64,000 nt of DNA from Malonomonas rubra DSM 5091 (GCF_900142125.1 NZ_FQZT01000002.1:62001-126000), one strand, 5' to 3'. Numbered from the stretch's first letter, positions 27,810 through 37,123 are shown. The notes: a model not told the origin generated them from the letters alone. Numbers and translations: made by a program.

Positions 27810-28175
27810 TTATTTGAGCAGCTCAGCAACCAATTGTTGGAGTTCTTCCGGACTGAAAGGTTTCACCAGGTAAGCATCCGCACCAAGAGCGAGCCCTTTC
27901 TCGCGATCCCGCTGGCTACCCTCGGTGCTGATAATCACCAACGGGGTCTCTTTATACAAAGGGTTATTACGCACAAAACTGACCAACTCCAGACCGTTGA
28001 TGTCTGGCATATTGATATCGGTCAAAACCAGATCGACCTTTTCCCGGGGCAAAATTCGCAATGCTTCGAATCCATTAGCCGCTTCGAACACCTCAAAGTC
28101 ATCCATCGCGTCCAGAGTCGACACGATGAGTGAACGCATGGTCGGTGAGTCATCGGCTATCAGTATCTTTTTCAA
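27810..28175 (-). CDS. Single-domain response regulator (CheY-like)
   Basis: This receiver-only protein of about 121 residues has D8-D9, phosphoacceptor D53 in LTDINMPDING, VIISTEG and K in YLVKPF. I prefer the TTG start at 28175 because GGAG lies 5 nt upstream. The GTG at 28181 would sit on the ribosome site itself. It closely resembles the receiver at the other end of the operon (both have LTDINMP, TEG and an RDRE/DRER stretch), suggesting duplication. It is the likely partner of the adjacent CheA. Confidence 0.9.
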   Translation of the reverse strand: MKKILIADDSPTMRSLIVSTLDAMDDFEVFEAANGFEALRILPREKVDLVLTDINMPDINGLELVSFVRNNPLYKETPLVIISTEGSQRDREKGLALGADAYLVKPFSPEELQQLVAELLK

Positions 28176-28229
28176 AACCACTCCTCAAAAAATAACAACT
28201 CCCCTCCCAGGCGTCCTGCCAAGACCATA

Positions 28230-29291
28230 TTACACATCCTGCAGAGCTTGCTCCATAGCAATCCCAGCTTTGGACAAAAACAGCTCAAAAGCCTGCGCAG
28301 AACGAATCGGCCCACTGTCCGGAAAGTTGTCGCCATAAAGCATCGCAACAACTTTGCCGTCGCTCACCAGCGGGGCCAGAAAAACGCTATCCGGTGCGCC
28401 ACCGAGAATTTCGATCAGGGTTCGCTCCGAGCGTGCCCCACCAAGTGGGGCCATCAGCGATTCTTTCTCACTCAGCACCCGGCCAAACACTGAACCGTTT
28501 TCCGCCGTCAACCGCATTTTGCGAACAATCTCATCCGCAGCTGACGACAGGCTGTCCAAACCAAATTGACCAAGCCCAACCAATTGGCGATCTCGCACGT
28601 CGAAGATAATCGCCCGATTCATGATCTCGCTGGCGTAGCGCAAAATCAGCATGATGATACCGCCACCGATATAAGGGTTATCCAACTCGGCCAGCATCCC
28701 CTTGAGCAGAAACAAGCTCTGGTCATCTAGGCGGCTTTCAAGCTGGGCAACCTCCTTCTCAAGTTCACCGTCATCAGCAACGACTTCGCCGCTGCTTGCT
28801 AACCGCTCCCCCTTGACCACCAACCGCTGAGATGAAATCCCTTTTTCCAGCATAAAATCAAAAGGGTTCAGGGCCGCACTGCCAAAAGCCTGTGGCTCAC
28901 CCAGTTCGAACGAAAAAAAACCTTTCGACCAAGTAAAAAAGCTGGAGACAATGGCCTCTATCTGACGGCCGACGACCTCTTCAACCTGCTGCGGATCGAG
29001 TTGGCAACTTTCAACCAGCAAGGCGCCAACAGGTTTATGCTCATCCAGCGATTTTTGTCGGGCGAGCGCGGCATCAATCTGTTCTTCTGCAACCAAACCG
29101 TTTGCTTTGAGCAGTTGCCCAAGAGTCTGTGGATACTCGGAAGACGTCGCCCGCACCACCTGCCCCTGTAAAAAAGTGATGGACCCCTTTTTTCCGTTTT
29201 TTAAAAAAAGAGTTCCCGATTTTTTACTCAGGCTGACAATCTGCAGGATGTCGCCAATCCCCAAATCTTCGAGATAGCCTTCCAGGCCCAT
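28230..29291 (-). CDS. DUF4388 (PatA N-terminal-like) protein with GAF-like C-terminus
   Basis: Residues 1-110 form a DUF4388/PatA-type domain (GYLEDLGIGDILQIVSLSKKSGTLFLKNGKKGSITFLQGQVVRATS). The family is widespread in signalling proteins of delta-type bacteria. After a coiled linker (about 170-190), the C-terminal half reads like a GAF-type sensory fold (MNRAIIFDVRDRQLVGLGQFG; SVFLAPLVSDGKVVAMLYGDNF). It is the first gene of the chemosensory operon. Its function is unknown, but a scaffold or modulator is likely. The 121-bp spacer upstream shows no convincing promoter. Confidence 0.8.
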   Translation of the reverse strand: MGLEGYLEDLGIGDILQIVSLSKKSGTLFLKNGKKGSITFLQGQVVRATSSEYPQTLGQLLKANGLVAEEQIDAALARQKSLDEHKPVGALLVESCQLDPQQVEEVVGRQIEAIVSSFFTWSKGFFSFELGEPQAFGSAALNPFDFMLEKGISSQRLVVKGERLASSGEVVADDGELEKEVAQLESRLDDQSLFLLKGMLAELDNPYIGGGIIMLILRYASEIMNRAIIFDVRDRQLVGLGQFGLDSLSSAADEIVRKMRLTAENGSVFGRVLSEKESLMAPLGGARSERTLIEILGGAPDSVFLAPLVSDGKVVAMLYGDNFPDSGPIRSAQAFELFLSKAGIAMEQALQDV

Positions 29292-29412
29292 AATATTGAG
29301 ATCCGGACGAAAAAATGCTGGTCAACAGCTAAGGTTCTGAATACTCTTCAACAATTTCTTTTTATAAAGATAGCTTAAGATAACGAAGAAATCTTCACGA
29401 GTAAAGATTTTG

Positions 29413-30738
29413 TTACTTATCAGCCTGCTTGCCGCGTCCTTTGAACTGAATTCGCACCGGCACTCGATCGAAACCGAATTTCTCCCGAAAACAGTTCGTC
29501 AGGTAACGCTGATAAGAGAAATGCACATCCTTCGGCCGACTGGTGAATAGCACGAATGTCGGCGGCCTCACCGCCCCCTGAGCAGCGTAGTAGAACTTGA
29601 TCCGCTGGCCACGCACCATCGACGGCGGATTCTTCTGTAGAAACTCTTCCAGCCCTTTATTCAGCTGAGCGGTCGGAATGCGGCGGTTGAATTCTTCGAA
29701 CACTTCAGCAACGATCGGCAGAATTTTATTGACCCGCTGCCCAGTCAGCGCCGAAACGAAAATCAGTGGTGCAAACGGCAGGTACTTGAAGCGGCGACGC
29801 ACCTCTTCCACGTACTTGCCCATGGTCTTTTCATCTTTTTCCGGCAGATCCCACTTGTTCACCACCAGGATCAGTGCCCGCCCCTTTTCGTAAGCGTAAC
29901 CAGCCACCGCCAGATCCTGATCGGTCACTCCTTCTTCGGCATCAATCACCATCAGCACCACGTGTGCCCGGTCCATCGCTTTGAGTGCATTGACTGCACT
30001 GTATTTCTCCAGCGTCTGGCTGACCTTGCCTTTACGCCGAATCCCGGCGGTATCGATTAACACATAACGCTTGCCATCATGCTCGAAAGGCGTATCAATA
30101 CTGTCACGCGTGGTTCCCGAGGTCGGGTTGGCAACCACACGCTCAAAACCGAGCAACTTATTAACCAGCGACGACTTACCAACATTCGGTCGGCCGATCA
30201 CCGCCATCCGAACCTCGTCTTCCTGTTCAGCCTTTTCCGGTGCAGGCGGTAGTAACTCGGAGAGGTCCTCGATCAGTTCACTGACACCACGACCATGCTC
30301 AGCGGAAACCGAATAAATTTTCTCGATGCCGAGGGCGTAAAATTCGCTGGCCCCCATTTCCTGCTTATCGCCATCCACCTTGTTGACGATGAAGAAAACC
30401 GGCTTGTCGATCTTGCGCAGCATCTTCGCGACTTCTTCGTCGGAAGCGGTCAAACCATCGCGCACATCCATCAAAAAGAAAATGATATCCGCCTCTTCCA
30501 ACGCCAACTGCGACTGTTCACGCATCTGGGTCAGCAGCCTATCTTCGCTGGCCGGCTCGAAACCACCGGTATCGATGAGCAGAAACGGACTGCCGTACCG
30601 GGTCACTTCAGCGTAGTGCCGGTCGCGGGTGACCCCGGGAAAATCCTCAACGATCGCCTTGCGCTGACCGAGCAGGCGGTTAAACAGGGTCGACTTACCA
30701 ACGTTCGGACGACCGACTAATGCAACAACTGGTAACAT
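29413..30738 (-). CDS. der: GTPase Der (EngA), ribosome assembly
   Basis: Der is an essential double-GTPase needed for 50S maturation. Two G domains are present: the first P-loop GRPNVGKST lies at residues 9-17, with DTGGFEP and NKVD. The second has [12 protein letters not shown] near residue 180, [10 protein letters not shown] and NKWD. A C-terminal KH-like domain follows ([26 protein letters not shown]). I chose ATG at 30738 (MLPVVALVG). An upstream frame to 30804 would run into the folded spacer. Length is 441 residues. Confidence 0.97.
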   Translation of the reverse strand: MLPVVALVGRPNVGKSTLFNRLLGQRKAIVEDFPGVTRDRHYAEVTRYGSPFLLIDTGGFEPASEDRLLTQMREQSQLALEEADIIFFLMDVRDGLTASDEEVAKMLRKIDKPVFFIVNKVDGDKQEMGASEFYALGIEKIYSVSAEHGRGVSELIEDLSELLPPAPEKAEQEDEVRMAVIGRPNVGKSSLVNKLLGFERVVANPTSGTTRDSIDTPFEHDGKRYVLIDTAGIRRKGKVSQTLEKYSAVNALKAMDRAHVVLMVIDAEEGVTDQDLAVAGYAYEKGRALILVVNKWDLPEKDEKTMGKYVEEVRRRFKYLPFAPLIFVSALTGQRVNKILPIVAEVFEEFNRRIPTAQLNKGLEEFLQKNPPSMVRGQRIKFYYAAQGAVRPPTFVLFTSRPKDVHFSYQRYLTNCFREKFGFDRVPVRIQFKGRGKQADK

Positions 30739-30782
30739 AATTTCTACTTCTATTCTTTTATTCGTATAACACAACCGTCGAC

Positions 30783-30896
30783 GGTGGGTTCTCCCGGTCG
30801 ACACGCAAAGGATATCTGACGCCCGGACGGCGTCAGCTAAGCCCCAAGGATGGGTTCAGGCGGCCTTTGTGGGTCGGCCGGGAGAACCCCTCCACC
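30783..30896. ncRNA. Candidate structured RNA or palindromic element between era and der
   Basis: The era-der spacer folds strongly on either strand. GGGTTCTCCCGG (30786-30797) and CCGGGAGAACCC (30878-30889) are perfect complements. The helix continues inward through 30799-30811 pairing with 30864-30876, with 12 of 13 positions paired including wobble. Inside is a hairpin CTGACGCC-CGGAC-GGCGTCAG and a second small hairpin with AAGGAT in its loop (plus-strand sense). The length of about 115 nt, the missing GGAAGCAGC-type loop and the overall shape do not match SRP RNA, 6S RNA or tRNA as I know them. It may instead be a dispersed palindromic repeat. Confidence 0.45.
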
Positions 30897-30903
30897 AAAA
30901 AGG

Positions 30904-31797
30904 CTACTCGTACCCCAATTCCCTGAGCATCCGTTCGCTCTGGCTCCAATCCTTATCAACCCGGACAAACAGCTCCAAAAACACTTTGGTGCCGAGGAAC
31001 CGCTCGATCTCCATGCGCGCTTCCTTGCCCAAAGTCTTGATCATCCTTCCAGCTTTACCAACGATGATCTTTTTGTGACTGTCCCGCTCAACATGGATGG
31101 TCGCCTGAATCACCACCAGATTCTTTTCCGGTTTCTCCTCGAAAGTTTCCACCCGCACAGCAACACCGTAAGGAATCTCCTCGCTCATGCGGCGCATCAC
31201 CTTCTCACGCACCATCTCGGCAACAATAAAACGTTCCGGCTGGTCGGTCAGCTGATCTTCCGGGTAGTACTGCGGGCCCACCGGAAGATAGGGTTCCAGC
31301 GCATCCAACAATTGCGGCACACCGTCACCGTTTTCAGCACAAATCGGCACCACTTCCTTGAAATCGAAACGCTGAGAATACTCGTCAATCAATGCCAGCA
31401 GACTGGTCGGTTCAACCATGTCGATCTTATTGATCACCAAACAAACCGGCGTAGCTGTTTTCTCCAGCAGCTTGAGGATAAACTCGTCTCCGCCACCCGG
31501 CTTGTCGTTCGCCTCGACCAGGAACAGGACCAAGTCGACATCATTGCAGGCGCCGACCGCCTGATCGACCATGTAGCGGTTCAACTTACCTTTCGGCTTG
31601 TGGATACCGGGAGTATCGACAAACAGCGCCTGTCCACCTTCAAAGTTGTGAATACCGAGAATCCGGTTGCGTGTCGTTTGCGGCTTGTTCGAGGTAATCG
31701 CAATCTTCTGCCCCAGAATCTTGTTCAGCAGCGTCGACTTTCCCACGTTCGGTCGACCGACAATGGCAACGAACCCCGATTTAAAATCTTCCGTCAT
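30904..31797 (-). CDS. era: GTPase Era
   Basis: Era binds 16S rRNA and helps 30S assembly. The protein has the P-loop GRPNVGKST (residues 14-22), the effector region SNKPQTTRNRILGI, DTPGIHKPKG and NKID. A C-terminal KH domain follows with HVERDSHKKIIVGKAGRMIKTLGKEAR. The ATG at 31797 overlaps the rnc stop as TGATG, the classical coupled rnc-era pair. Length is 297 residues. Confidence 0.98.
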   Translation of the reverse strand: MTEDFKSGFVAIVGRPNVGKSTLLNKILGQKIAITSNKPQTTRNRILGIHNFEGGQALFVDTPGIHKPKGKLNRYMVDQAVGACNDVDLVLFLVEANDKPGGGDEFILKLLEKTATPVCLVINKIDMVEPTSLLALIDEYSQRFDFKEVVPICAENGDGVPQLLDALEPYLPVGPQYYPEDQLTDQPERFIVAEMVREKVMRRMSEEIPYGVAVRVETFEEKPEKNLVVIQATIHVERDSHKKIIVGKAGRMIKTLGKEARMEIERFLGTKVFLELFVRVDKDWSQSERMLRELGYE

Positions 31798-32504
31798 CAA
31801 AACATCTCACACTTCCTGACCAGAGCATGGTCGAGTGCCGCTGCAGCGGCCTGTTGCTCGGCCCGTTTTTTACTCGGCCCGCTACCGCTGCCAAGCAGTT
31901 TACCGTCAAACCGTACCTCCATCGAGAACACCCGCTCATGGTCCGGTCCGGAAACCTTGCATAATTTATACTCAGGCAAACGCCCGTAACCGGCCTGCAA
32001 CCGTTCCTGCAGACAGGTTTTGTAATCAGTCCCGTAACGCGATTTTGCCGTTACATCGATCGCTTTACCAAATATCCGTTCTACCACAGCGCAGGCAGCA
32101 TCGAAACCGCCATCGCAATACACCGCACCGAGGAGAGCTTCCAGCGCATCCGACAGCAGGCTTTCTTTTTCCCGCCCGCCGCTTTTCTCTTCCCCTTTGC
32201 CGAGCCGTAACCCGTTCCCGAGGTTGAGCTTGCGGGCAATTCTCGCCAGACCGCCCTCACAGACAACCTCAGCGCGGATACGGGTCAAACCACCCTCCGG
32301 GATGTCCGGGTAACGGCGGTAAATCCGTTCGCTGACCGCCAATTCCAGCACTGCGTCACCAAGAAATTCCAGCCGCTCGTTGTGCAGGGTCGGGTCAGAC
32401 TGTTCATTGCTGAACGATTTATGGGTCAACGCCTGCAGCGGCAGATCGGCATTTCCAAACCGGTAATCGAGCGCCGCTTCAAGTCCGGCGATGTAATCCG
32501 ACAC
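31797..32504 (-). CDS. rnc: Ribonuclease III
   Basis: RNase III cleaves double-stranded RNA, processing rRNA and some mRNAs. The nuclease domain has the signature HNERLEFLGDAVLEL with catalytic E46 and D50, and the second acidic pair in LLSDALEALLGAVY. A C-terminal double-stranded RNA-binding domain follows (CLQERLQAGYGRLPEYKL; GSGPSKKRAEQQAAAAAL). The start is GTG, with GGAG 6 nt upstream. Length is 235 residues, and a strong promoter lies just upstream. Confidence 0.97.
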   Translation of the reverse strand: MSDYIAGLEAALDYRFGNADLPLQALTHKSFSNEQSDPTLHNERLEFLGDAVLELAVSERIYRRYPDIPEGGLTRIRAEVVCEGGLARIARKLNLGNGLRLGKGEEKSGGREKESLLSDALEALLGAVYCDGGFDAACAVVERIFGKAIDVTAKSRYGTDYKTCLQERLQAGYGRLPEYKLCKVSGPDHERVFSMEVRFDGKLLGSGSGPSKKRAEQQAAAAALDHALVRKCEMF

Positions 32505-32539
32505 GAAAAACTCCGTACTTAGGGGGGTGATTGTTGCGG

Positions 32540-32568
32540 AGTATAGCCAAAAGGCTCGGACAGTTCAA
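32540..32568 (-). promoter_or_regulatory. Sigma-70 promoter of rnc-era-der
   Basis: On the minus strand TTGAAC (32563-32568) and TATACT (32540-32545) are spaced by 17 nt, about 36 nt before the rnc GTG. Confidence 0.8.
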
Positions 32569-32612
32569 ACCATTTGCCGAGGCAAGCAGGCGAAAAAGAA
32601 ATGATTTCAACT

Positions 32613-32641
32613 TGATTCATCAACTCCGCTTTTTCTATAAT
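32613..32641 (+). promoter_or_regulatory. Sigma-70 promoter of tmk-holB
   Basis: TTGATT (32613-32618) and a perfect TATAAT (32636-32641) are spaced by 17 nt, giving a leader of about 53 nt before tmk. It is divergent from the rnc promoter in the 196-bp spacer, which has no other feature. Confidence 0.82.
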
Positions 32642-32700
32642 GTTTTGTTTTTCAGGTGAAAATCTACTCAATGATCAATTTTCTACGGATATTTATATAG

Positions 32701-33351
32701 ATGGCGCCATTTATCACCTTCGAGGGAATCGAAGGCTCGGGCAAAACAACCCAGATTCAACGACTGACAAAACTCCTGCACCAGCAAGGACACAGTGTAC
32801 TGCAGACTCGCGAACCGGGTGGCTGTTCCATCGCCGATCAGATCCGTGGCATTCTGCTGCATCCGGACAATGCAGAAATGGATTCACGCGCCGAGCTCCT
32901 GCTCTACGCCGCTGCACGTGCCCAGCACATCGAACAGATCGTGCGCCCGGCCCTGAACGACAATAAAGTCGTAATTTGCGACCGTTTTACTGACGCCACT
33001 ATCGCCTACCAGGGAGATGGTCGTGGGCTCGACCGCGACCTGATCAGTCAGCTTAATCATCTGGCTGCAGGAAATTGTCGCCCCGGTTTGACGTTGCTGT
33101 TCGATCTGCCGGTCGAAACTGGACTCAGCCGTGCACTGCAGCGTGAAAGCGAACAGCAGAATTGTACCGAAGGGCGCTTCGAACGTGAAAAAACTGAATT
33201 CCATCAGCGCATTCGTAACGGTTATTTACAGCTGGCCAAAAGCGAACCGCAACGGGTCAAAATTATCCAAGCAGATCGATCACCTGAGCAGGTTTTTGAA
33301 CAGGTGCGTGGATTTGTTGATTCTTTTCTGCAGGCAGAAGACGAAAAATAG
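32701..33351 (+). CDS. tmk: Thymidylate kinase
   Basis: Tmk phosphorylates dTMP to dTDP. The 216-residue protein has the P-loop FEGIEGSGKTTQ (residues 8-19), TREPGG, and the DR motif CDRFTDATIAYQGDGRGLD. A lid region follows, with an arginine-bearing RFE segment. No clear ribosome-binding site precedes the ATG at 32701, but this start gives the family's normal N-terminus. holB follows with no gap, a conserved proteobacterial pairing. Confidence 0.96.
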   Translation: MAPFITFEGIEGSGKTTQIQRLTKLLHQQGHSVLQTREPGGCSIADQIRGILLHPDNAEMDSRAELLLYAAARAQHIEQIVRPALNDNKVVICDRFTDATIAYQGDGRGLDRDLISQLNHLAAGNCRPGLTLLFDLPVETGLSRALQRESEQQNCTEGRFEREKTEFHQRIRNGYLQLAKSEPQRVKIIQADRSPEQVFEQVRGFVDSFLQAEDEK

Positions 33352-34323
33352 ATGACCTTCGATTCCATCATCAGCCATGAACGGCAGAAAAATATCCTGC
33401 GCCGCGCTCTGCAGAACCAACGGGTTGCCCACGCCTATTTGTTTGAAGGTCCTGACGGCATCGGCAAACGGCTGATGGCCCTGGCTTTGGCTCGTGCCCT
33501 GCTTTGTGCAACCGGAAAGGGCTGCGGCACTTGCGCCGCCTGCCGCAAAGTCGACCATAACAATCACCCGGATGTTCATCTTCTCGACGCAGAAGGAACC
33601 ACCATCAAAATCGATCAGATTCGCGCGCTCCAACAACAGCTATCCCTCAAACCACTGGAGGGCGAATACCGCATCTGCCTGATCGACGGTGCCGAGCATA
33701 TGAACCCGGCAGCAGCCAACGCTTTACTGAAAACGCTGGAAGAGCCGCAACCCAATACGGTCATTGTGCTACTCAGCAGTCGACCGGAAGCGCTACTGGT
33801 GACTATTCGCTCGCGCTGCCAGCGACTTCCCTTCCAGCGCCTGCCGAAACAGCGACTGACCGAGATTCTGGCTGATCGGCTCGATTTGCCGGAAACCGAG
33901 GCTGCTGTTCTGGCTGCGCTTTCAGACGGCAGTTTCAAAAAAGCTCTCGGCGACAACAGGGAGCTGTACTTGCAACAACGGCGTGAACTGCTGCGGTCGC
34001 TGCTGGCACTTTCTCCCGGCAGCACTGTGCCCCTGTTCAAGCTGGCAGAAACCTTGAATGCCGAAAAAGAACACTTAACGGAAATCCTCGATATCTTTCA
34101 GGCTTTTTTTCGTGATTTACTACTGTTGAAAAATGGCCGACCAGAAACCGAGCTGGTCAACCTGGACATGAAAGAAACCCTTTTCCGGCAGTTGCCGCAG
34201 GAAAGCACGCAAAGTCTGCTGCAAAAGCTCGACGCGCTCGATGCCGGACGCTATTATTTACAACGCAACGTCAACCGTCAGCTGGCGATGGAGATCATGC
34301 TGATGCGAATGAACGCTGCTTGA
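33352..34323 (+). CDS. holB: DNA polymerase III delta' subunit
   Basis: Delta' is the stator of the clamp loader. The 323-residue protein has AHAYLFEGPDGIGKRLMA at the nucleotide-binding position and zinc-binding cysteines C52, C58, C61 and C64 (CATGKGCGTCAAC). Other features are the SRC motif in TIRSRCQRLPFQRL, EHMNPAAANALLKTLEEPQPNTV and a helical C-terminal collar. It begins at the base after the tmk stop. Confidence 0.95.
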   Translation: MTFDSIISHERQKNILRRALQNQRVAHAYLFEGPDGIGKRLMALALARALLCATGKGCGTCAACRKVDHNNHPDVHLLDAEGTTIKIDQIRALQQQLSLKPLEGEYRICLIDGAEHMNPAAANALLKTLEEPQPNTVIVLLSSRPEALLVTIRSRCQRLPFQRLPKQRLTEILADRLDLPETEAAVLAALSDGSFKKALGDNRELYLQQRRELLRSLLALSPGSTVPLFKLAETLNAEKEHLTEILDIFQAFFRDLLLLKNGRPETELVNLDMKETLFRQLPQESTQSLLQKLDALDAGRYYLQRNVNRQLAMEIMLMRMNAA

Positions 34324-34348
34324 CAGATAAGGATACAGATTTTCTCTT

Positions 34349-35545
34349 ATGGATAAATTACGTTTAGTCAGTATTTCTTTTCACACCGCTGGAAAAGTAT
34401 TCGATTTTGATGCGAAGAACTTCACGCTAGAACCGGGCGACACAGTCGTGGTGGAAACCGAACGTGGCCGCGCTCTTGGCAAAGTGGTGCGTGAAATACG
34501 TGAAATCGACCCGGAAGATGCACCACCGAAGCTCAAAGCAGTGTTGCGGCAGGCGGAAGAAAATGATCTGGCAATGGCGGACGCTAACGCGGACAAAGAA
34601 GCGGAAGCCTTGAAGTTCTGTCAACAGCGGGTGCTCGATCGCAAAATGGAGATGAAGCTGGTTCGTGCCGAATATCTGTTCGATGGCTCCAAAATCATCT
34701 TCTATTTTACCGCCGATGGTCGCGTCGATTTCCGTGAACTTGTCCGTGATCTGGCCCAGCACTTCCGCACCCGCATTGAAATGCGTCAGATCGGGGTCCG
34801 TGACGAAGCCAAGCTGGTCGGCGGGCTCGGCGTCTGTGGTCGAGAGCTCTGCTGTGCCAGCCACCTGCGCAGCTTTGCTCCCGTCTCGGTGAAAATGGCA
34901 AAAGCACAAGGTCTTGCACTGAACCCGTCGAAAATTTCCGGACAATGTGGTCGCCTGCTGTGCTGCCTGGCCTACGAATACGAAACCTACAACGATCTGC
35001 GTAAAAACCTGCCGAAGTGTGGCAAGAAGATACAACTTGAATCTGGTACCGCAGAAGTGATTGCACTCGATGTGCTAGCGCAGAAAATGACCGTTTGCTG
35101 TGCCAACGGCGATCGCTGTCAAGTGCATGTCGACGAACTGAAAAAAGGCTTTGACAAAGCTGCTGCTGACAAAGCAAAGTCTGGTGAAAAGGACGATAGT
35201 AGATCCAGCAAAGAACAGCAGAAACCACGTCGCCAGGACTCTCAGGAGCGACAAGAAAAGCAGGATACCGGGGACGACAACAAGCAGGAAGAGCGCCGTA
35301 GCCGGCGACCGCGCAATCGCAACCGCAACCGCAAACCGAAAAATCCGCAACAGCAGTCGGGTGAGCAGCAGAAACAGGAACGCCCGCCTAAAACTGAAAA
35401 GCCGACGGCTCAAACCCAGCAGACCCAAAAGCCATCGCAGGATAAAAGCGAGCAGGATAAAAACCAGCAGCGCAAACGCAGGCGGCGGCCACGGCGGCGT
35501 ACTAACAAGCCGAAGCAGCCAGAAAACAACAGCCCACAAAGTTAA
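34349..35545 (+). CDS. PSP1-domain protein, RicT/YaaT-like, with long basic tail
   Basis: In Bacillus, YaaT (RicT) belongs to an Fe-S-bearing complex that affects RNA processing and development. Residues 1-250 hold the PSP1 domain and the cysteine clusters GLGVCGRELCCASHL and SGQCGRLLCCLAYEYE, matching the proposed Fe-S ligands. From about residue 265 the protein becomes a 130-residue tail of K, R, Q, N, E and S, probably disordered and RNA- or DNA-binding. The gene lies between holB and metG, next to holB as in many bacteria. The tail is much longer than usual. Confidence 0.85.
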   Translation: MDKLRLVSISFHTAGKVFDFDAKNFTLEPGDTVVVETERGRALGKVVREIREIDPEDAPPKLKAVLRQAEENDLAMADANADKEAEALKFCQQRVLDRKMEMKLVRAEYLFDGSKIIFYFTADGRVDFRELVRDLAQHFRTRIEMRQIGVRDEAKLVGGLGVCGRELCCASHLRSFAPVSVKMAKAQGLALNPSKISGQCGRLLCCLAYEYETYNDLRKNLPKCGKKIQLESGTAEVIALDVLAQKMTVCCANGDRCQVHVDELKKGFDKAAADKAKSGEKDDSRSSKEQQKPRRQDSQERQEKQDTGDDNKQEERRSRRPRNRNRNRKPKNPQQQSGEQQKQERPPKTEKPTAQTQQTQKPSQDKSEQDKNQQRKRRRRPRRRTNKPKQPENNSPQS

Positions 35546-35587
35546 TTGATCGAATGATAGATGCAATCCCTGTTTTCAAGGAGAGCC

Positions 35588-37123
35588 ATGAACATGAGTA
35601 AAACATTTTACATCACCACACCGATCTACTACGTCAACGACGTCCCGCATATCGGCCATGCTTACACTACCCTGGCCTGCGATGTCATGGCGCGCTACAA
35701 GCGTTCACGCGGCTTCGAAGTTGCCTTTTTGACCGGCACGGACGAGCATGGTCAGAAAGTTGAAACGGCAGCCAAGGCCAACGGCGAAACTCCGCTGGAA
35801 TTGGCCGACCGCGTAGTCAAACGCTTTCAGGCCTTGTGGGAGAAGCTCAACTGCTCACACACCGACTTCATCCGCACCACCCAGGAGCGGCACAAGCACA
35901 CCGTCTCGGAGCAGTTCAAGACCATCATCGAAAAAGGCGACATTTACCTCGGCTACTACGAAGACTGGTACTGCACCCCCTGCGAGACGTTCTGGACAGA
36001 GACCCAGCTGATCGACGGTACCTGCCCCGATTGTGGTCGCGAGACCACCAAGCTGAAAGAAGAGTCCTACTTCTTCAAGATGAGCAAGTACCAGGATCAA
36101 CTTCTCAAGCACATCGAGGAGAACCCGGATTTCATCCAGCCCAAAACGCGCCGTAACGAGATTCTCAGTTTCGTCAAAGAGGGCTTGCGTGATCTGTCGA
36201 TCTCGCGCACATCTTTTTCCTGGGGCATCCCGGTCCCCGGGAATGACAAACACGTCCTTTACGTCTGGTTCGACGCTCTGACCAACTACATCTCCGCTCT
36301 CGGCTACCCAGAAGACAAAGAAGGTAAGTTCGAGAAATTCTGGCCGGCAATTCACGTTATCGGTAAGGACATCCTGCGCTTTCACACCGTCTACTGGCCA
36401 ACGTTCCTGATGGCCGCGGGGGTTCCCCTGCCGAAGAAGGTTTTCGCCCACGGCTGGTGGACCGTTGAAGGGCAGAAGATGAGCAAGAGCCTGCGCAACG
36501 TGGTCGAGCCGAACATGCTGATTGACAAATATGGCGTAGACGCAATTCGCTACTTTCTGCTGCGCGAAGTTCCCTTCGGTCTTGATGGCGACTTCTCCCA
36601 CAGCGCGCTGATCAACCGGGTCAACTCCGACCTGGCCAATGACATCGGCAACCTGGTCAGCCGCTCAACTGCGATGCTTGGCAAGTACTTTGGTGGCAAG
36701 CTACCGAAACCGGGCGCAGCGACCGATCTCGATCAGGCGTTGATTGACTTGGCTCCGGCGACTCTGCAGAAGGTTGATAATCTGCTCGAAGAGATGGCTT
36801 TCAACAAAGCGCTGATGGCGATCTGGGAAATGATTTCGGCCGGCAACAAATACATTGACGACACGGCCCCCTGGGCGCTGGCCAAAGACCCGGAACAACA
36901 GGAACGTCTCGCTACCGTCATGTATAACCTGCTCGAATCGATCCGTATCGTTGCCCTGCTGGTGGCGCCTTTCATGCCGGATACCGCAGCAAAAATCATC
37001 GAGATTCTCGGAGGCGACAGCAACAACCTCAACCTTGAAGGACAGGATCAGTGGGGCGGGCTGCAACCCGGTATTCAGATCGAAAAGGCCAAGCCCCTTT
37101 TCCCACGGATCGAAATCGAGTAA
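35588..37123 (+). CDS. metG: Methionine-tRNA ligase
   Basis: MetRS charges tRNA-Met for initiation and elongation. From ATG at 35588 the protein has ITTPIYYVNDVPHIGHAYT with the HIGH motif near residue 21, a zinc knuckle (CTPCETFWTETQLIDGTCPDCG), HGWWTVEGQKMSKSLRN with the KMSKS loop, and an anticodon-binding helical domain. It ends without the C-terminal tRNA-binding/dimerisation domain. AAGGAG lies 4 nt before this ATG and 10 nt before the ATG at 35594, so the start could be either. Confidence 0.97.
   Translation: MNMSKTFYITTPIYYVNDVPHIGHAYTTLACDVMARYKRSRGFEVAFLTGTDEHGQKVETAAKANGETPLELADRVVKRFQALWEKLNCSHTDFIRTTQERHKHTVSEQFKTIIEKGDIYLGYYEDWYCTPCETFWTETQLIDGTCPDCGRETTKLKEESYFFKMSKYQDQLLKHIEENPDFIQPKTRRNEILSFVKEGLRDLSISRTSFSWGIPVPGNDKHVLYVWFDALTNYISALGYPEDKEGKFEKFWPAIHVIGKDILRFHTVYWPTFLMAAGVPLPKKVFAHGWWTVEGQKMSKSLRNVVEPNMLIDKYGVDAIRYFLLREVPFGLDGDFSHSALINRVNSDLANDIGNLVSRSTAMLGKYFGGKLPKPGAATDLDQALIDLAPATLQKVDNLLEEMAFNKALMAIWEMISAGNKYIDDTAPWALAKDPEQQERLATVMYNLLESIRIVALLVAPFMPDTAAKIIEILGGDSNNLNLEGQDQWGGLQPGIQIEKAKPLFPRIEIE

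Noticed and set aside
29292-29412. Flagellar (sigma-28) promoter for the chemosensory operon
   Set aside because: I could not find the TAAA-15-GCCGATAA pattern. Only AT-rich sequence and a weak 7-bp hairpin are present.
30783-30896. SRP RNA or 6S RNA between era and der
   Set aside because: The GGTTCTCCCG stretch recalls 4.5S RNA, but the conserved GGAAGCAGC-type loop is missing. The length is too short and the internal layout wrong for 6S RNA.
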